Shown here: piece after piece, positions 27,206 through 36,629 of the stretch
Layout: each line of letters begins with the position of its first letter
Position numbering within the stretch: the stretch's first letter is position 1
Source: Lentisphaerota bacterium
GTDB lineage: Bacteria; Verrucomicrobiota; Lentisphaeria; Victivallales; Victivallaceae
Direction: 5' to 3'
Assembly (NCBI GenBank): GCA_015061745.1
Contig: SUWB01000002.1
Coordinates: 62,001 to 126,000, forward strand
DNA length: 64,000 nucleotides
The notes under the pieces: model-generated
Told to the model about the DNA's origin: nothing
What the model saw: the letters and a program-made list of their open reading frames with translations, nothing else
Database searches by the model: none
Program-made: the position numbers and the translations under genes

Positions 27206-28123
27206 ATGCAAGATATTCCCGTATTAATCATCGTTTTCAACCGTGCCTGGAACGCTGTTAAAGTTGCCGAATCCCTGCAAAAGATTCGCCCTAAACAGCT
27301 TTTTCTTGCGGCAGACGGTCCCCGCCCGGAACGTCCGGGTGAAGAAAAGCTGTGCAAGGAAGCAAGAGAAGCCGTCCTTAACGCTGTCACCTGGAAATGT
27401 GACGTAAAGGTGCGTTTTCAGGAAAAAAATCTGGGCTGCGGCAAGCATATGACTGCCGCTATTGACTGGTTCTTTGAAAATGTGGAATCGGGAATGATCC
27501 TTGAAGATGACTGTGTCCCGTCAGAAGATTTTTTTCACTTTACGGGCGAACTTCTGGAACGGTACCGGAATTGTCCTGAAGTCCTTATGCTTTCCGGAAC
27601 GGCTCTGGTCACTCCCCCTGCCCCCTCCGGGAATGCCTATGAATTTCTCTCTTTCCCCTGCTGCTGGGGATGGGCTACCTGGCGTCGGGCGTGGCAGCTG
27701 ATGAGTTATGATATGCCGGATTTCCCCGCTTACCGGCGTTCCGGAGCGATTGGAGAGCTTTTCCCTGCCAGGCGTCATCAGAAACGGCTGCTGGAACTGT
27801 TTGAAAAGGTTTACACCCACGCTCCGGGGTTCGACACTTGGGATTTCCAATGGCTTTACGCCTGTGTCAAAAATAAGGGGCTGTGTATTCTGCCTGCCAA
27901 AAATCTGGTCACTAATGTGGGGTGGGATGCGTCACACACACGCATTGACGATGTGATGGAAATGCCTTTTGAAAAACTGGAGTTCCCGCTGGAACATCCA
28001 CCTGCAATCGAACGCAATATTGAACTTGAAAATATTTTCTTTGACCGCATTTACGCAAAGAAGCCCTTTTTATTCCGGGCATTGAACAAGCTCAAGAGAA
28101 TTCTGTTCCCGGAAAAACACTGA
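27206..28123 (+). CDS. Glycosyltransferase, GT2/GNT-I-like
   Basis: 305 residues. N-terminal Rossmann-like strand PVLIIVFNRAWNAVKVAESL, a nucleotide-binding ADGPR and the metal-binding acidic cluster ILEDDC (DxD equivalent), then CCWGWATWRRAW, seen in bacterial proteins of this group. Probably adds a sugar to a cell-surface glycan; donor and acceptor unknown. The ATG at 27206 was chosen because the in-frame ATG at 27161 lies inside the promoter spacer and only 27206 has a ribosome site (AGAAAGG, 7 nt). The last 32 bp overlap the 3' end of the convergent PP2C gene. Confidence 0.88.
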   Translation: MQDIPVLIIVFNRAWNAVKVAESLQKIRPKQLFLAADGPRPERPGEEKLCKEAREAVLNAVTWKCDVKVRFQEKNLGCGKHMTAAIDWFFENVESGMILEDDCVPSEDFFHFTGELLERYRNCPEVLMLSGTALVTPPAPSGNAYEFLSFPCCWGWATWRRAWQLMSYDMPDFPAYRRSGAIGELFPARRHQKRLLELFEKVYTHAPGFDTWDFQWLYACVKNKGLCILPAKNLVTNVGWDASHTRIDDVMEMPFEKLEFPLEHPPAIERNIELENIFFDRIYAKKPFLFRALNKLKRILFPEKH

Positions 28124-28856
28124 TGACAGTCGTGTTATCCCTGGCACCGTTGATGAGCACGGAACGCATAATCCGGTTCACACTCTGCCGGGGTGAAGTT
28201 GAAGCTGCAAGAAGCCTTCTGATCGTTTCATTGTCCAAATCCCTGTAAACGCCGTCTGAACAGAGAAAGAACCGTTCTCCTCCCTTAAGAGGAATACGTT
28301 TGATCTCAATTTTCAAGTTGTATCTGGCCCCGATGGAACGGGAAATGGTATTATGGGCATAATGGGGGAATTTTTCCTGCAGATCGCTGAATTCGTCTTC
28401 ATTGGACAAGATATGATCGGTCGATACTTGTTCAAGATTCCCGTCAGGAGTCACAACGTAGAAACGGCTGTCCCCCACATTGGCCATAACAGCATATCCC
28501 GGCATAAAGAGCACAGCCACCAGAGTACTGCTCATAGGGTGCAAAGTAAATTCTTCGTAGTTGATTGCAAACACTCTTTTGTTGATCGCTGCAATATTTT
28601 CCGACAAAAACGTTTCCGCCCCCTCTTTTTCAAGAAGTTTCTCATCTTTCAGTGCGTTGAAGGCATTTCCCAGATCCCGGCAGCTGATATAACTGACGAT
28701 TTCTCCGTGCCGGTGTCCGCCGACGCCATCTGCGATGACTGCCAGGGCGGTGCGGCGACCTTCCGGAGCGGATATCAAAAAATTGTCCTCATTGTGCTCT
28801 CGCACCAACCCGGTGATCGTTTCCCCGACAAAGGTAAATCCTGATTTATTGAACAT
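28092..28856 (-). CDS. PP2C-family serine/threonine phosphatase
   Basis: 254 residues, compact bacterial PPM/PP2C (PrpC/Stp type). Metal-site motifs: REHNEDN, VIADGVGGH, ANVGDSRFY, LCSDGVY and ARDNTTVI. Soluble, no extra domains. It removes phosphate from Ser/Thr proteins; no partner kinase lies in the window. GAGG lies 10 nt before the ATG. It is divergent from the MurC-like gene, and its 3' end overlaps the convergent glycosyltransferase. Confidence 0.95.
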   Translation of the reverse strand: MFNKSGFTFVGETITGLVREHNEDNFLISAPEGRRTALAVIADGVGGHRHGEIVSYISCRDLGNAFNALKDEKLLEKEGAETFLSENIAAINKRVFAINYEEFTLHPMSSTLVAVLFMPGYAVMANVGDSRFYVVTPDGNLEQVSTDHILSNEDEFSDLQEKFPHYAHNTISRSIGARYNLKIEIKRIPLKGGERFFLCSDGVYRDLDNETIRRLLAASTSPRQSVNRIMRSVLINGARDNTTVISVFPGTEFS

Positions 28857-28888
28857 AAAAATGCGACCTCAACTGTGTTCTGTCACCT

Positions 28889-28917
28889 ATTATAACTCCT
28901 CTGAAGCAAAAAGTCAA
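28889..28917 (-). promoter_or_regulatory. Promoter of the PP2C gene
   Basis: Minus strand: TTGACT (28912-28917), a 17-bp spacer and a perfect TATAAT (28889-28894). Confidence 0.75.
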
Positions 28918-28926
28918 ACTGTCTGC

Positions 28927-28954
28927 TTGATTTTTTCAGGATTTATGGTAGATT
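28927..28954 (+). promoter_or_regulatory. Probable promoter of the MurC-like gene
   Basis: TTGATT (28927-28932), a 16-bp spacer and TAGATT (28949-28954); the -10 assignment is ambiguous with the overlapping ATTATA. AAGGGAG precedes the ATG at 28980. Confidence 0.4.
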
Positions 28955-28979
28955 ATAGAAAAAACAAGGGAGTTCTTAA

Positions 28980-30392
28980 ATGAAAAGTTTGCATTTCGTC
29001 GGAATCGGCGGCATAGGGATGTCCGGACTGGCCTCCTGGTGCCGGGCATTGGGATATAAAGTCACCGGCAGCGACCGGGATGCGGGGAAAAGTGAAAATG
29101 CCCACATTCTTTCACCTTTGCGGAACTCCGGAGTTACGATTTTCCCCCAGGACGGCTCTTTTATGCATCAGGGAGCTCCTGAAGCTCTGGTTTTTTCAAG
29201 TGCCATTGAACCGGATAATCCTGATTTTACCGCTGGGGGCGACATTCCGCACCTTCACCGCTCACAGCTTCTGGATCTGCTGCTGAAAGAATTTGATTCC
29301 CGTTGCACCATTGCAGTTGCAGGCAGCTGCGGCAAGAGCACAGTTACAGCTTTTTTAAGTGAAGCTATTGCCAATTGCGGCAGTGATGCGGGATTTCTCA
29401 ACGGAGCTATTTCCAAACGCTATGTCAGCGGCAGTTCCATCGGCAATTTTCACGCCGGAACAGGCAAACACTTTGTCTTTGAAGCTGATGAAAGCGATAA
29501 AAGCCTTTTGAACTACACCCCTGATTATGCCATTATTCTGAATATGGGAACTGACCATTACAGTAAAGAAGAACTTGCCGAAGTTTTCGGAAAATTCCTC
29601 AACCGGGTCAAAAAAGGTGCCGTTGTCGAAAAAGAGGTCTACGCAGCCGTCAAACCTTACCTGAACAATCCGGATCTGCAGTTGGAAGTTTTCGGGAACG
29701 CCCCCGCAAATGAATGCAGTTATCAGCTTGAAAATTACACGATTTCCCGTCAGAATTCTGCACTGCTCCCTGTTGCAGAATTCAAAGGCTGCCGCAAAGT
29801 CACACTTCCGGCACCGGGAATCCACACGGCAGCCAATGCGCTGGCTGTTTTTGCGATGCTTCAGATGCTGGGATTTTCTCAGGAAACAGCCTTAAAAGCA
29901 ATTGAACGTTTTGACGGTATAAGGAGACGTAACGACTGCGTGGGGGTCACTGAAAAGGAAATACCGGTCTACGACGATTATGCTCACAATCCGGAAAAGA
30001 TTGCTTCCTGTATCAGAATGCTTGCAGAGATCACCCCCGGCAGGATCTTTACACTCTTTCAGCCTCACGGATTCGGACCTTTGGGATTTTTCCGTGATGA
30101 ACTTCTGGAAACTCTTGAAAAAACATTGCGTCCGGGAGACGAATTTTTTATGCTCCCCCCCTTTTATGCCGGAGGAACTTCAAGTTTCAAACCAACTTCA
30201 GAAGAAGTGATCTCTCAGTGGAAAACCTCTGCCTCCGCTCCGGAACGCTATCACTTTGCAGCTGAACGGGATACCTTGAGATCCCAGCTTCTCTCTCAGG
30301 CACAACAGGGTGATTTGATCGTCATTATGGGAGCCCGCGACAACAGCCTTTCCCTTTACGCAAGATCTTTCTGCAAAGCCTCCCAGGCCTGA
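28980..30392 (+). CDS. MurC/Mpl-like UDP-N-acetylmuramate ligase
   Basis: 470 residues, three-domain Mur ligase. N-terminal Rossmann motif HFVGIGGIGMSGLA is typical of MurC/Mpl. The ATP loop reads GSCGKST (residues about 115-121) where MurC and Mpl usually have GTHGKTTT. FEADESDKS and the C-terminal DDYAHNP are present. It would join L-alanine (MurC) or a peptide (Mpl) to UDP-MurNAc in the cytoplasm. It is isolated from any division/cell-wall cluster, so it may be the sole murC, a recycling Mpl, or a paralogue. Its last 37 bp overlap folK convergently. Confidence 0.8.
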   Translation: MKSLHFVGIGGIGMSGLASWCRALGYKVTGSDRDAGKSENAHILSPLRNSGVTIFPQDGSFMHQGAPEALVFSSAIEPDNPDFTAGGDIPHLHRSQLLDLLLKEFDSRCTIAVAGSCGKSTVTAFLSEAIANCGSDAGFLNGAISKRYVSGSSIGNFHAGTGKHFVFEADESDKSLLNYTPDYAIILNMGTDHYSKEELAEVFGKFLNRVKKGAVVEKEVYAAVKPYLNNPDLQLEVFGNAPANECSYQLENYTISRQNSALLPVAEFKGCRKVTLPAPGIHTAANALAVFAMLQMLGFSQETALKAIERFDGIRRRNDCVGVTEKEIPVYDDYAHNPEKIASCIRMLAEITPGRIFTLFQPHGFGPLGFFRDELLETLEKTLRPGDEFFMLPPFYAGGTSSFKPTSEEVISQWKTSASAPERYHFAAERDTLRSQLLSQAQQGDLIVIMGARDNSLSLYARSFCKASQA

Positions 30393-30823
30393 GCCGCAGT
30401 CACGCCGTCGGGGAATTTCATTTCAGGGGCGATTTCGGCCAGAGGTTCAAGAACAAACTGCCGTATACGGGCACGGGGGTGAGGAACAGTAAGCATATCT
30501 GTATTGATACACTCCTCTCCCCACAAGATCAAATCGCAGTCAAGAGGACGGGACTCCTGACTTGAATGGCACGCAGGACGGCCGGATCGGCGTTCAAGCT
30601 GCTGGAGCAAAGCAAAAAGCTCTTCCGGAGAAGATGTACACTCTCCGGTAAGAGCCTGATTCATAAAGTCCGGAGTTCCCGGCACACATCCCACAGGGGC
30701 CGTCACATAAATACGGCTCCTGCGGATCGCAGTCACTCCAAAGGCGGCAAGAGCATTTTCCACGCTGTCAAAGGAAGATTTCACATCCCCCATATTACCG
30801 CCGAGACAAAGGGCAAATTTCAT
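30356..30823 (-). CDS. folK: 2-amino-4-hydroxy-6-hydroxymethyldihydropteridine pyrophosphokinase
   Basis: Pyrophosphorylates hydroxymethyl-dihydropterin in folate synthesis. 155 residues, normal. Motifs: LCLGGNMGD at the N-terminus, the catalytic RPLDCDLILWG segment and PHPRARIRQFVLEPLAEIAP. Its ATG overlaps the metH stop (ATGA), placing a folate biosynthesis gene directly behind the folate-using methionine synthase. Its 3' end overlaps the convergent MurC-like gene. Confidence 0.96.
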   Translation of the reverse strand: MKFALCLGGNMGDVKSSFDSVENALAAFGVTAIRRSRIYVTAPVGCVPGTPDFMNQALTGECTSSPEELFALLQQLERRSGRPACHSSQESRPLDCDLILWGEECINTDMLTVPHPRARIRQFVLEPLAEIAPEMKFPDGVTAAQAWEALQKDLA

Positions 30824-33201
30824 TTTTTCATTTCCAATGCCAGCCGGACAGTGCCCATAGCATCGGGTGAATAGTAAGCTCCGATGGAACGGGCAAATTC
30901 CTCATCCACCGCAGCACCGCCTACAAAAAGCGGGATCTGGATCTGTTCTTTTTTCAACAGTTCCGCCATTTCCCGCATCCGGGGCATTGTCGTAGTCATA
31001 AGGGCAGACAGTCCGATAAAGGAAGCCTTGTTTGCCAAAGCACATTCAAGAACTTTGCTGCAAGGCACATCCTTGCCGAGGTCGATTACGGTGAAACCGT
31101 AATTTTCCAGAAGCAGAGTCAGAATGTTTTTTCCGATATCGTGAATATCCCCTTCCACCGTCGCCATTACAAAGACCGGACCGGCGGGGCGGCCGCTCTG
31201 AGCTTTGAGCAAAAGCGGTTTCAAATGATCCATAGCCTTACGCATAGCGGCGGCTCCGAACATCAGCTGAGGCAGGAAATACTCTTTTTTCTCAAACTTT
31301 TCCCCCACCGCATTGACGGCCGGGATCAGAATATCATCCACGATTTTCAAAGGCTCCATACCGCTTTCAAGAAGTTTTTTCAAAGCAGCAAGAGCCAAAT
31401 CTTCCTCGCCGGCAAGGACCGCTTCAAAAAGAGAAAGCTCCTTTTTTATTCCCGCAGCGGGGAGGAGAGCACTTCCGGCGGCGGCAGCGGAAGCAGTCAG
31501 TCTGGTGAACTTGGGATCGTGTCCCAAAAGAGCATCAGCTGCCGCAACCGTTGACATAATCCCTGCGGCACAGGGATTGGCGATGGCGGAAGAAAGTCCT
31601 TTTCCCGCAGCTAAAGTAAGAAATGCGGCGTTGACAGCAGCTCTGCCGGGCAGACCGAAACTCACATTGGAAAGACCGCAGGTCGTTCCTTTTTCAAGGA
31701 CGCCACTGGCATATTCGATCACCTCTAAAGCGGCCCGGGGGGCATTGAGGTCAGCCCCGACAGTCATCACAAGAGCATCCACAAGATAATCTTTGACGCC
31801 GCAATCACAAATCAGTTTATCCAGCACTGCGATGCGTTCTTTTCCTGTGACAGGGATTCCCTCATCGGTCAGGGGCAATAATATGGGCAGAGCACCGTAA
31901 CGCTTGACAATAGGCAGGATTTCTTCCAATTTTTTCTTTTCGCCGCTGATGGAGTTAAAGAGGGCCCGTCCGGGATAGATCCGCAAGGCGGCTTCTGCCG
32001 CTTCGGGAGAAGTCGTATCAATGGAAAGGGGCATATTGGGTGCCAATACAGCCAATTCACAGACTGTCTGGCGCATCAAAGCTGTTTCATCAATGCCCGA
32101 AAGCCCCAGATTCACATCGAGGAGCGAGGAGCCCTGTTCCATTTGCTCCCGGGCAAAAGAACGGACCATTTCAAGAGATCCGCTGCGCAGTTCCCCCTGC
32201 AGGGCCTTTTTGCCTGTGGGATTGATCCTTTCGCCGATGACCGCAAAAGGTTCACCGGGAGCGATCCGGCAGAAAGCCCCGCTGGAACTCACCACACTGT
32301 CAAGACCTTCAAAGATCTCGCCCTTTGTATCTCCCAAAGCTTTATCAAGAGCGGCGATGTGTTCAGGAGTCGTTCCGCAGCAGCCGCCTACAATGGCGGC
32401 ACCGGCAGCGATCAGTCCGGCGGCAGCGGCGGCAAAATCGGCAGGTCCCAAATCAAATACCGTTTTGTCTCCCTGCAAATGGGGAAGTCCCGCATTGGGC
32501 TTGGCAATCAGAGGGATCCGGGCATAAGGTTTCATCCGGCCGATGACCTGAGCCATAGCTTCAGGTCCAACCGAACAGTTGCATCCAAAGGCATCAGCTC
32601 CCAGAGTCTGAAGACAGATAAGGGCACTGACAGGATCACAGCCGGTAAGACTTTTTCCGGACTCATCAAAGGTCATAGTGACCATCACGGGGTGGTCAGG
32701 AGCAAGCTCCCGGACTGCCAGCAAAGCGGCACGGCACTCCTGGAGGTCAAGCATCGTTTCAATAACAAAACCGTCCACCCCGCCGTCGAGGAGACCGGTC
32801 ACCTGTTCTTTGTAGGCATCGACACACCTTTCAAATGGCAATTCGCCAAAGGGCTCCACCAGATTTCCGGTAGGAGCCATATCGCCGAACACCATAGCCT
32901 TCCCATCAACGGCGGTGCGGGAAATTTTCACCAGTTGAGCGTTGATTTCCCGGCAGCTCTTTTCCAATCCGAATTCGGCCAGTTTGAAGGGGTTGGCTCC
33001 AAAAGTGGGAGCATAGACAATATTACTTCCGGCACTGACATAAGCTCCCTGAACGGCATAAAGAGCTCCAGGATTTTCCGTCACCCATTTTTCCGGACAG
33101 ACGCCGGGGGGCATCCCCTGCTTTGCAAGTTCAGTTCCGGTAGCACCGTCAAGACGGATAACGCGTTCCCGGACCATCCGGGCAAAAGAGCAGCGGTCCA
33201 T
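30820..33201 (-). CDS. metH: Cobalamin-dependent methionine synthase without reactivation domain
   Basis: Transfers methyl from methyl-tetrahydrofolate to homocysteine. 793 residues. Domains in order: homocysteine methyltransferase (about 1-290; zinc ligands in FGCNCS and GGCCGTTPEH), pterin-binding domain (about 310-560), B12-binding cap and Rossmann (about 600-790; GDIHDIGKN is the DxHxxG motif). It stops there: the AdoMet reactivation domain of the 1200-residue enzymes is missing. ATG at 33201 (AAGGAG, 5 nt) chosen over an in-frame GTG at 33207. It lies 2 bp after nusB. Confidence 0.93.
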   Translation of the reverse strand: MDRCSFARMVRERVIRLDGATGTELAKQGMPPGVCPEKWVTENPGALYAVQGAYVSAGSNIVYAPTFGANPFKLAEFGLEKSCREINAQLVKISRTAVDGKAMVFGDMAPTGNLVEPFGELPFERCVDAYKEQVTGLLDGGVDGFVIETMLDLQECRAALLAVRELAPDHPVMVTMTFDESGKSLTGCDPVSALICLQTLGADAFGCNCSVGPEAMAQVIGRMKPYARIPLIAKPNAGLPHLQGDKTVFDLGPADFAAAAAGLIAAGAAIVGGCCGTTPEHIAALDKALGDTKGEIFEGLDSVVSSSGAFCRIAPGEPFAVIGERINPTGKKALQGELRSGSLEMVRSFAREQMEQGSSLLDVNLGLSGIDETALMRQTVCELAVLAPNMPLSIDTTSPEAAEAALRIYPGRALFNSISGEKKKLEEILPIVKRYGALPILLPLTDEGIPVTGKERIAVLDKLICDCGVKDYLVDALVMTVGADLNAPRAALEVIEYASGVLEKGTTCGLSNVSFGLPGRAAVNAAFLTLAAGKGLSSAIANPCAAGIMSTVAAADALLGHDPKFTRLTASAAAAGSALLPAAGIKKELSLFEAVLAGEEDLALAALKKLLESGMEPLKIVDDILIPAVNAVGEKFEKKEYFLPQLMFGAAAMRKAMDHLKPLLLKAQSGRPAGPVFVMATVEGDIHDIGKNILTLLLENYGFTVIDLGKDVPCSKVLECALANKASFIGLSALMTTTMPRMREMAELLKKEQIQIPLFVGGAAVDEEFARSIGAYYSPDAMGTVRLALEMKK

Positions 33202-33203
33202 AA

Positions 33204-33698
33204 TCACTCCTTACGTTTTTCGGGCGGCGGCAGTTCACGCATAATGCGGTTGAGGACGCCGTTGATAAAGCTGCCGGAAGCACTGCCGGAAAAATCCCGG
33301 CCGATTTCGACGGCTTCATTGATACTGACCACATCAGGGATAGAATCAAAGCAGAGCATTTCAGCCACAGCGACCCTCATAATGTTGCGGTCAACAGCAG
33401 AAATACGATCCCAGCCCCAGCCTTCCTCGCACCGGGGGACAAGCAGAGCATCGATCCTTTCCCGGTTGAGTTCCACCTGGGTATAAAGTTCGACGGCGAA
33501 CTCTTTTGCCTTGCGGGTAAAGCGGTTTTCAGCGAGCTGATCTTCATTGCAGATCAGCTCGTAACAATTGCTGAAAGTCTCAGCGGAAGGAATTTCCCCT
33601 TTGACTTCGCAACTGAAAAGATACTGCATAACAGCCTCCCGCCCGAAACGTTTACTGTTGGGGCGGGGAGCTTCTTCTGAATTGGAAATGATAGCCAT
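33204..33698 (-). CDS. nusB: Transcription antitermination factor NusB
   Basis: 164 residues, all-helical RNA-binding partner of NusE/S10 in rRNA antitermination. Signature FGREAVMQYLF at the N-terminus, then DRNIMRVAVAEML, VSINEAVEIGRDFSG and SFINGVLNRIMRE. N- and C-termini are slightly longer than usual. It follows ribH by 6 bp; ribH-nusB is a widely conserved neighbour pair. Confidence 0.95.
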   Translation of the reverse strand: MAIISNSEEAPRPNSKRFGREAVMQYLFSCEVKGEIPSAETFSNCYELICNEDQLAENRFTRKAKEFAVELYTQVELNRERIDALLVPRCEEGWGWDRISAVDRNIMRVAVAEMLCFDSIPDVVSINEAVEIGRDFSGSASGSFINGVLNRIMRELPPPEKRKE

Positions 33699-33704
33699 AA
33701 TATC

Positions 33705-34187
33705 TTATCCGATGATGCGGGTCAGATTGGCCATTTCAATGGCGGCAACAGCGGCATCGACACCTTTATTGCCGACCTTGGTTCCGCTGCGTTCAATAGC
33801 CTGATCCAGATCTTCAGCAGTAATCATACCATAGGTCACAGGAACGCCGTATTCAAGGCCCAGCTGAGCCAGGCACTTGGACACTTCGGAGTTGATATAA
33901 GATGCGTGGGGAGTTGCTCCCTGAATCACCACTCCGAGAGCGATAACCGCATCCACGCCGCCCTTTTCCAGAAGTTTCTTGATGGCAAAGGGGATCTCGT
34001 ATGAACCGGGGACATAGGCCACACTCACATCTTCGGCATCACCGCCGTGACGGACGATGGTATCCATAGCTCCTTCAAGCAGGCGGTCAACAAAAAAGCT
34101 GTTGAACCGGCCGCAAACGATGGCAAATTTGAGACCTTTGGCATCGAGCTTGCCTTCATAGATGATTCCGGGAGTTTTGTCCAGCAT
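33705..34187 (-). CDS. ribH: 6,7-dimethyl-8-ribityllumazine synthase
   Basis: Penultimate step of riboflavin synthesis. 160 residues from the ATG at 34187 (AGGAG, 10 nt); an upstream in-frame start would overlap pheT and is rejected. Motifs: [38 protein letters not shown] carrying the catalytic histidine, and SGTKVGNKG. No other rib genes are nearby. It lies 19 bp after pheT. Confidence 0.96.
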   Translation of the reverse strand: MLDKTPGIIYEGKLDAKGLKFAIVCGRFNSFFVDRLLEGAMDTIVRHGGDAEDVSVAYVPGSYEIPFAIKKLLEKGGVDAVIALGVVIQGATPHASYINSEVSKCLAQLGLEYGVPVTYGMITAEDLDQAIERSGTKVGNKGVDAAVAAIEMANLTRIIG

Positions 34188-34206
34188 AATATAAATTCTC
34201 CTGATT

Positions 34207-36606
34207 TTATCTGAGTTCAAATTTAAGATCTGCGGCAAGTTTTGCACGCAGTTTATCCATAGCGGCATTGACCTCGTTATCGGTGAGAGTCCGCTCTTTG
34301 TTGCGGAAGGTCAAAGTGTAAGCCACACTCTTTTTGTTTTCGGCTTTGAGTTTATCATCGACAAAAATATCAAAGAGTTTGACCTGTTCAAAGTTGGGCA
34401 GACGCAGACGGCGGATAAATTCCAGCACATCAGCATTGCTCTGATCTGCGGGAGCAATACAGGCAACGTCACGTTCAATAGCGGGGAAGGCACAAAGTTC
34501 CTTGTACTGGGTATTGACGTGAGAAGCCGCTTCACGCAGAGCGACAGGATCGATACGTCCGGCAAAAACAGGAGCGGTGGCACGGAATCCTGAGCAGAGA
34601 TCGGCAGCGACTTCACCGAAAGCACCGACGGTCTTGCCTTCAAGACAGATATCCAACGCGTGTCCGGCACGGAAAGTTGCATCCTTGCTTTCGACAAAGC
34701 GGAAGTTGCGGATCTTCAAAGTCTCAAAAATGCTTTCAAAGACACCTTTGAGATCAAAGAAATCCACACATTCCCGGCCGGTTTCTGAATAAAGTTCAGG
34801 ATGACGGCGGCCGGTCATAAGGAAAAGCATTTCCCAGCGTTCTTCGGGGAAAAGTTCTCTGTTGGCACAAAAAGCCTTGTCAAGTTCAAAGAGAAAGAGA
34901 TCTCTGTTGCCCCGTGAAAAATTGCGGCCCACAGTCTGCAGCATTTCGCCCAGCAGAGCACATCTCATACAGGGTTGTTCCTGATTGAGAGGATTTTTGA
35001 GCTTCACAAGATCGCTTTCTTTGAAGCGGCGGTCAGAAAGGGCTGAAGCAATGCTCACAATGCTGTAATGCATACACTCATAGAAGCCCATACCGATAGC
35101 CATTTCACGCAGTTCCCGCTGCCAGTCGTAATCGTTTTCGCTTTCAGGGATACACCGCACAGCACGGACAGGAACAATGGGGACAGCATCAAGACCGTTG
35201 ACCCGGGCGACTTCTTCTGCCAGGTCAGCTTCACGTTCCAGATCAGCCCGGAAAAGAGGAGCCGTCACCAGACAGGAATCGGCAGTCACTTCGGCAACAT
35301 CAAGACGCAAGGCTTTGAAAATTTCCATCATCCGTTCATTGGTCACATCGCAGCCGATAAGCTTGCGGATCTTTTCAAAACGGCAGAGGATCTTCTTTTC
35401 CTCAGGTCTTCCTGTATTGATATCCACCTTTTCGCTGGAAAGTTCCGCACCGGCAAGTTCAATGAGCAGCTGCACCGCGCGGTCGGCGGCAGCTTCGGTC
35501 ATATCGTAATCAACGCCCCGTTCAAAACGGTAGCTTGAATCACTGGAAATACCCAGCTTGCGGGAGGTAGTACGGATATTGGCGGGAGCAAAACAGGCAC
35601 TTTCAAGCAGAACTTCAGTTGTGGTTTCACTGACGCCTGAAAATTCACCACCCATAATACCGGCAAGAGCCATAGGCTTTTCGGCATCGGCGATGACCAG
35701 ATTGTTTTCATTAAGTTCCAGTTCACTGCCGTCAAGGGTAACGATCTTCTCGCCGGCTTTTGCCCGGCGGGCCACGACCCGGCGGCCTGAAAGTTTTGCC
35801 AGATCAAAAGCGTGGAGAGGCTGGCCTAATTCCATAAGGACAAAGTTGGTGATATCCACCACATTGTTGATGGAACGCAGTCCCACGGCCTCAAGGCGTT
35901 CCACCATCCAGGCAGGAGAAGGACCGACCTTGACATTTTTCAGAGTACGTCCGATATACCGGGGGCAAAGTTCAGGAGCTTCCACAGTCACAAGGCCGGG
36001 AGCAGGGATATTGCACCCGGGGACGGAGATTTCAGGCATCCTGGCGGGAGTATTCAAAAGACAGGCCACATCACGGGCAATACCGAACATTGAGAGCCAG
36101 TCGGCCCGGTTGGGGGTGACTTCCACTTCGATCTTTGTATCTGAACGGTAAATATCGCAGAGAGGAGTTCCCAGAGTCAAACCGGGATCAAGGATCAGCA
36201 GACCGGAATCATCATCACCGACGCCGATTTCTTTGGCACTGCACATCATACCGCAGGATTCAACGCCGCGGAGCTTGGATTTTTTAATCTTGAATTCCCC
36301 TTCTTCGGAGTGGAAAACAGTACCGATAGCAGCAAGGGGAACGATTTTTCCGGCATCGCAATTGGGAGCACCGCAGACCACCTGACGGGTTTCTTTGCCG
36401 TCAAAAACCTGGCATACGGAAAGATGATCGGAACCCGGATGGGGCTCACGGGATTCAATACGGGCGACGACGACACCGGCAGGAACGGGAGAACCGGATT
36501 CAACGGCTTCGACTTCGATACCGGCAGCGGTAAGCCGGGCACACAGCTCCGCATCGGAGCAATTGAGCTCAATGTAATCAGAGAGCCATTTTCTTGAGAT
36601 ATTCAT
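34207..36606 (-). CDS. pheT: Phenylalanyl-tRNA synthetase beta subunit
   Basis: 799 residues, the full bacterial length. N-terminal tRNA-binding OB domain (about 40-150, [17 protein letters not shown]), B3/B4 editing module, B5 domain, the inactive synthetase-like core and the C-terminal ferredoxin-like anticodon-binding domain (ending [19 protein letters not shown]). AAGGAA lies 9 nt before the ATG. It is 23 bp after pheS and belongs to the thrS-to-folK unit. Confidence 0.97.
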   Translation of the reverse strand: MNISRKWLSDYIELNCSDAELCARLTAAGIEVEAVESGSPVPAGVVVARIESREPHPGSDHLSVCQVFDGKETRQVVCGAPNCDAGKIVPLAAIGTVFHSEEGEFKIKKSKLRGVESCGMMCSAKEIGVGDDDSGLLILDPGLTLGTPLCDIYRSDTKIEVEVTPNRADWLSMFGIARDVACLLNTPARMPEISVPGCNIPAPGLVTVEAPELCPRYIGRTLKNVKVGPSPAWMVERLEAVGLRSINNVVDITNFVLMELGQPLHAFDLAKLSGRRVVARRAKAGEKIVTLDGSELELNENNLVIADAEKPMALAGIMGGEFSGVSETTTEVLLESACFAPANIRTTSRKLGISSDSSYRFERGVDYDMTEAAADRAVQLLIELAGAELSSEKVDINTGRPEEKKILCRFEKIRKLIGCDVTNERMMEIFKALRLDVAEVTADSCLVTAPLFRADLEREADLAEEVARVNGLDAVPIVPVRAVRCIPESENDYDWQRELREMAIGMGFYECMHYSIVSIASALSDRRFKESDLVKLKNPLNQEQPCMRCALLGEMLQTVGRNFSRGNRDLFLFELDKAFCANRELFPEERWEMLFLMTGRRHPELYSETGRECVDFFDLKGVFESIFETLKIRNFRFVESKDATFRAGHALDICLEGKTVGAFGEVAADLCSGFRATAPVFAGRIDPVALREAASHVNTQYKELCAFPAIERDVACIAPADQSNADVLEFIRRLRLPNFEQVKLFDIFVDDKLKAENKKSVAYTLTFRNKERTLTDNEVNAAMDKLRAKLAADLKFELR

Positions 36607-36629
36607 AAAAAAGATTCCTTCTCTGATTG

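Noticed and set aside
32143-33486. 447-codon frame opposite metH/nusB
   Set aside because: Antisense shadow spanning two conserved genes.
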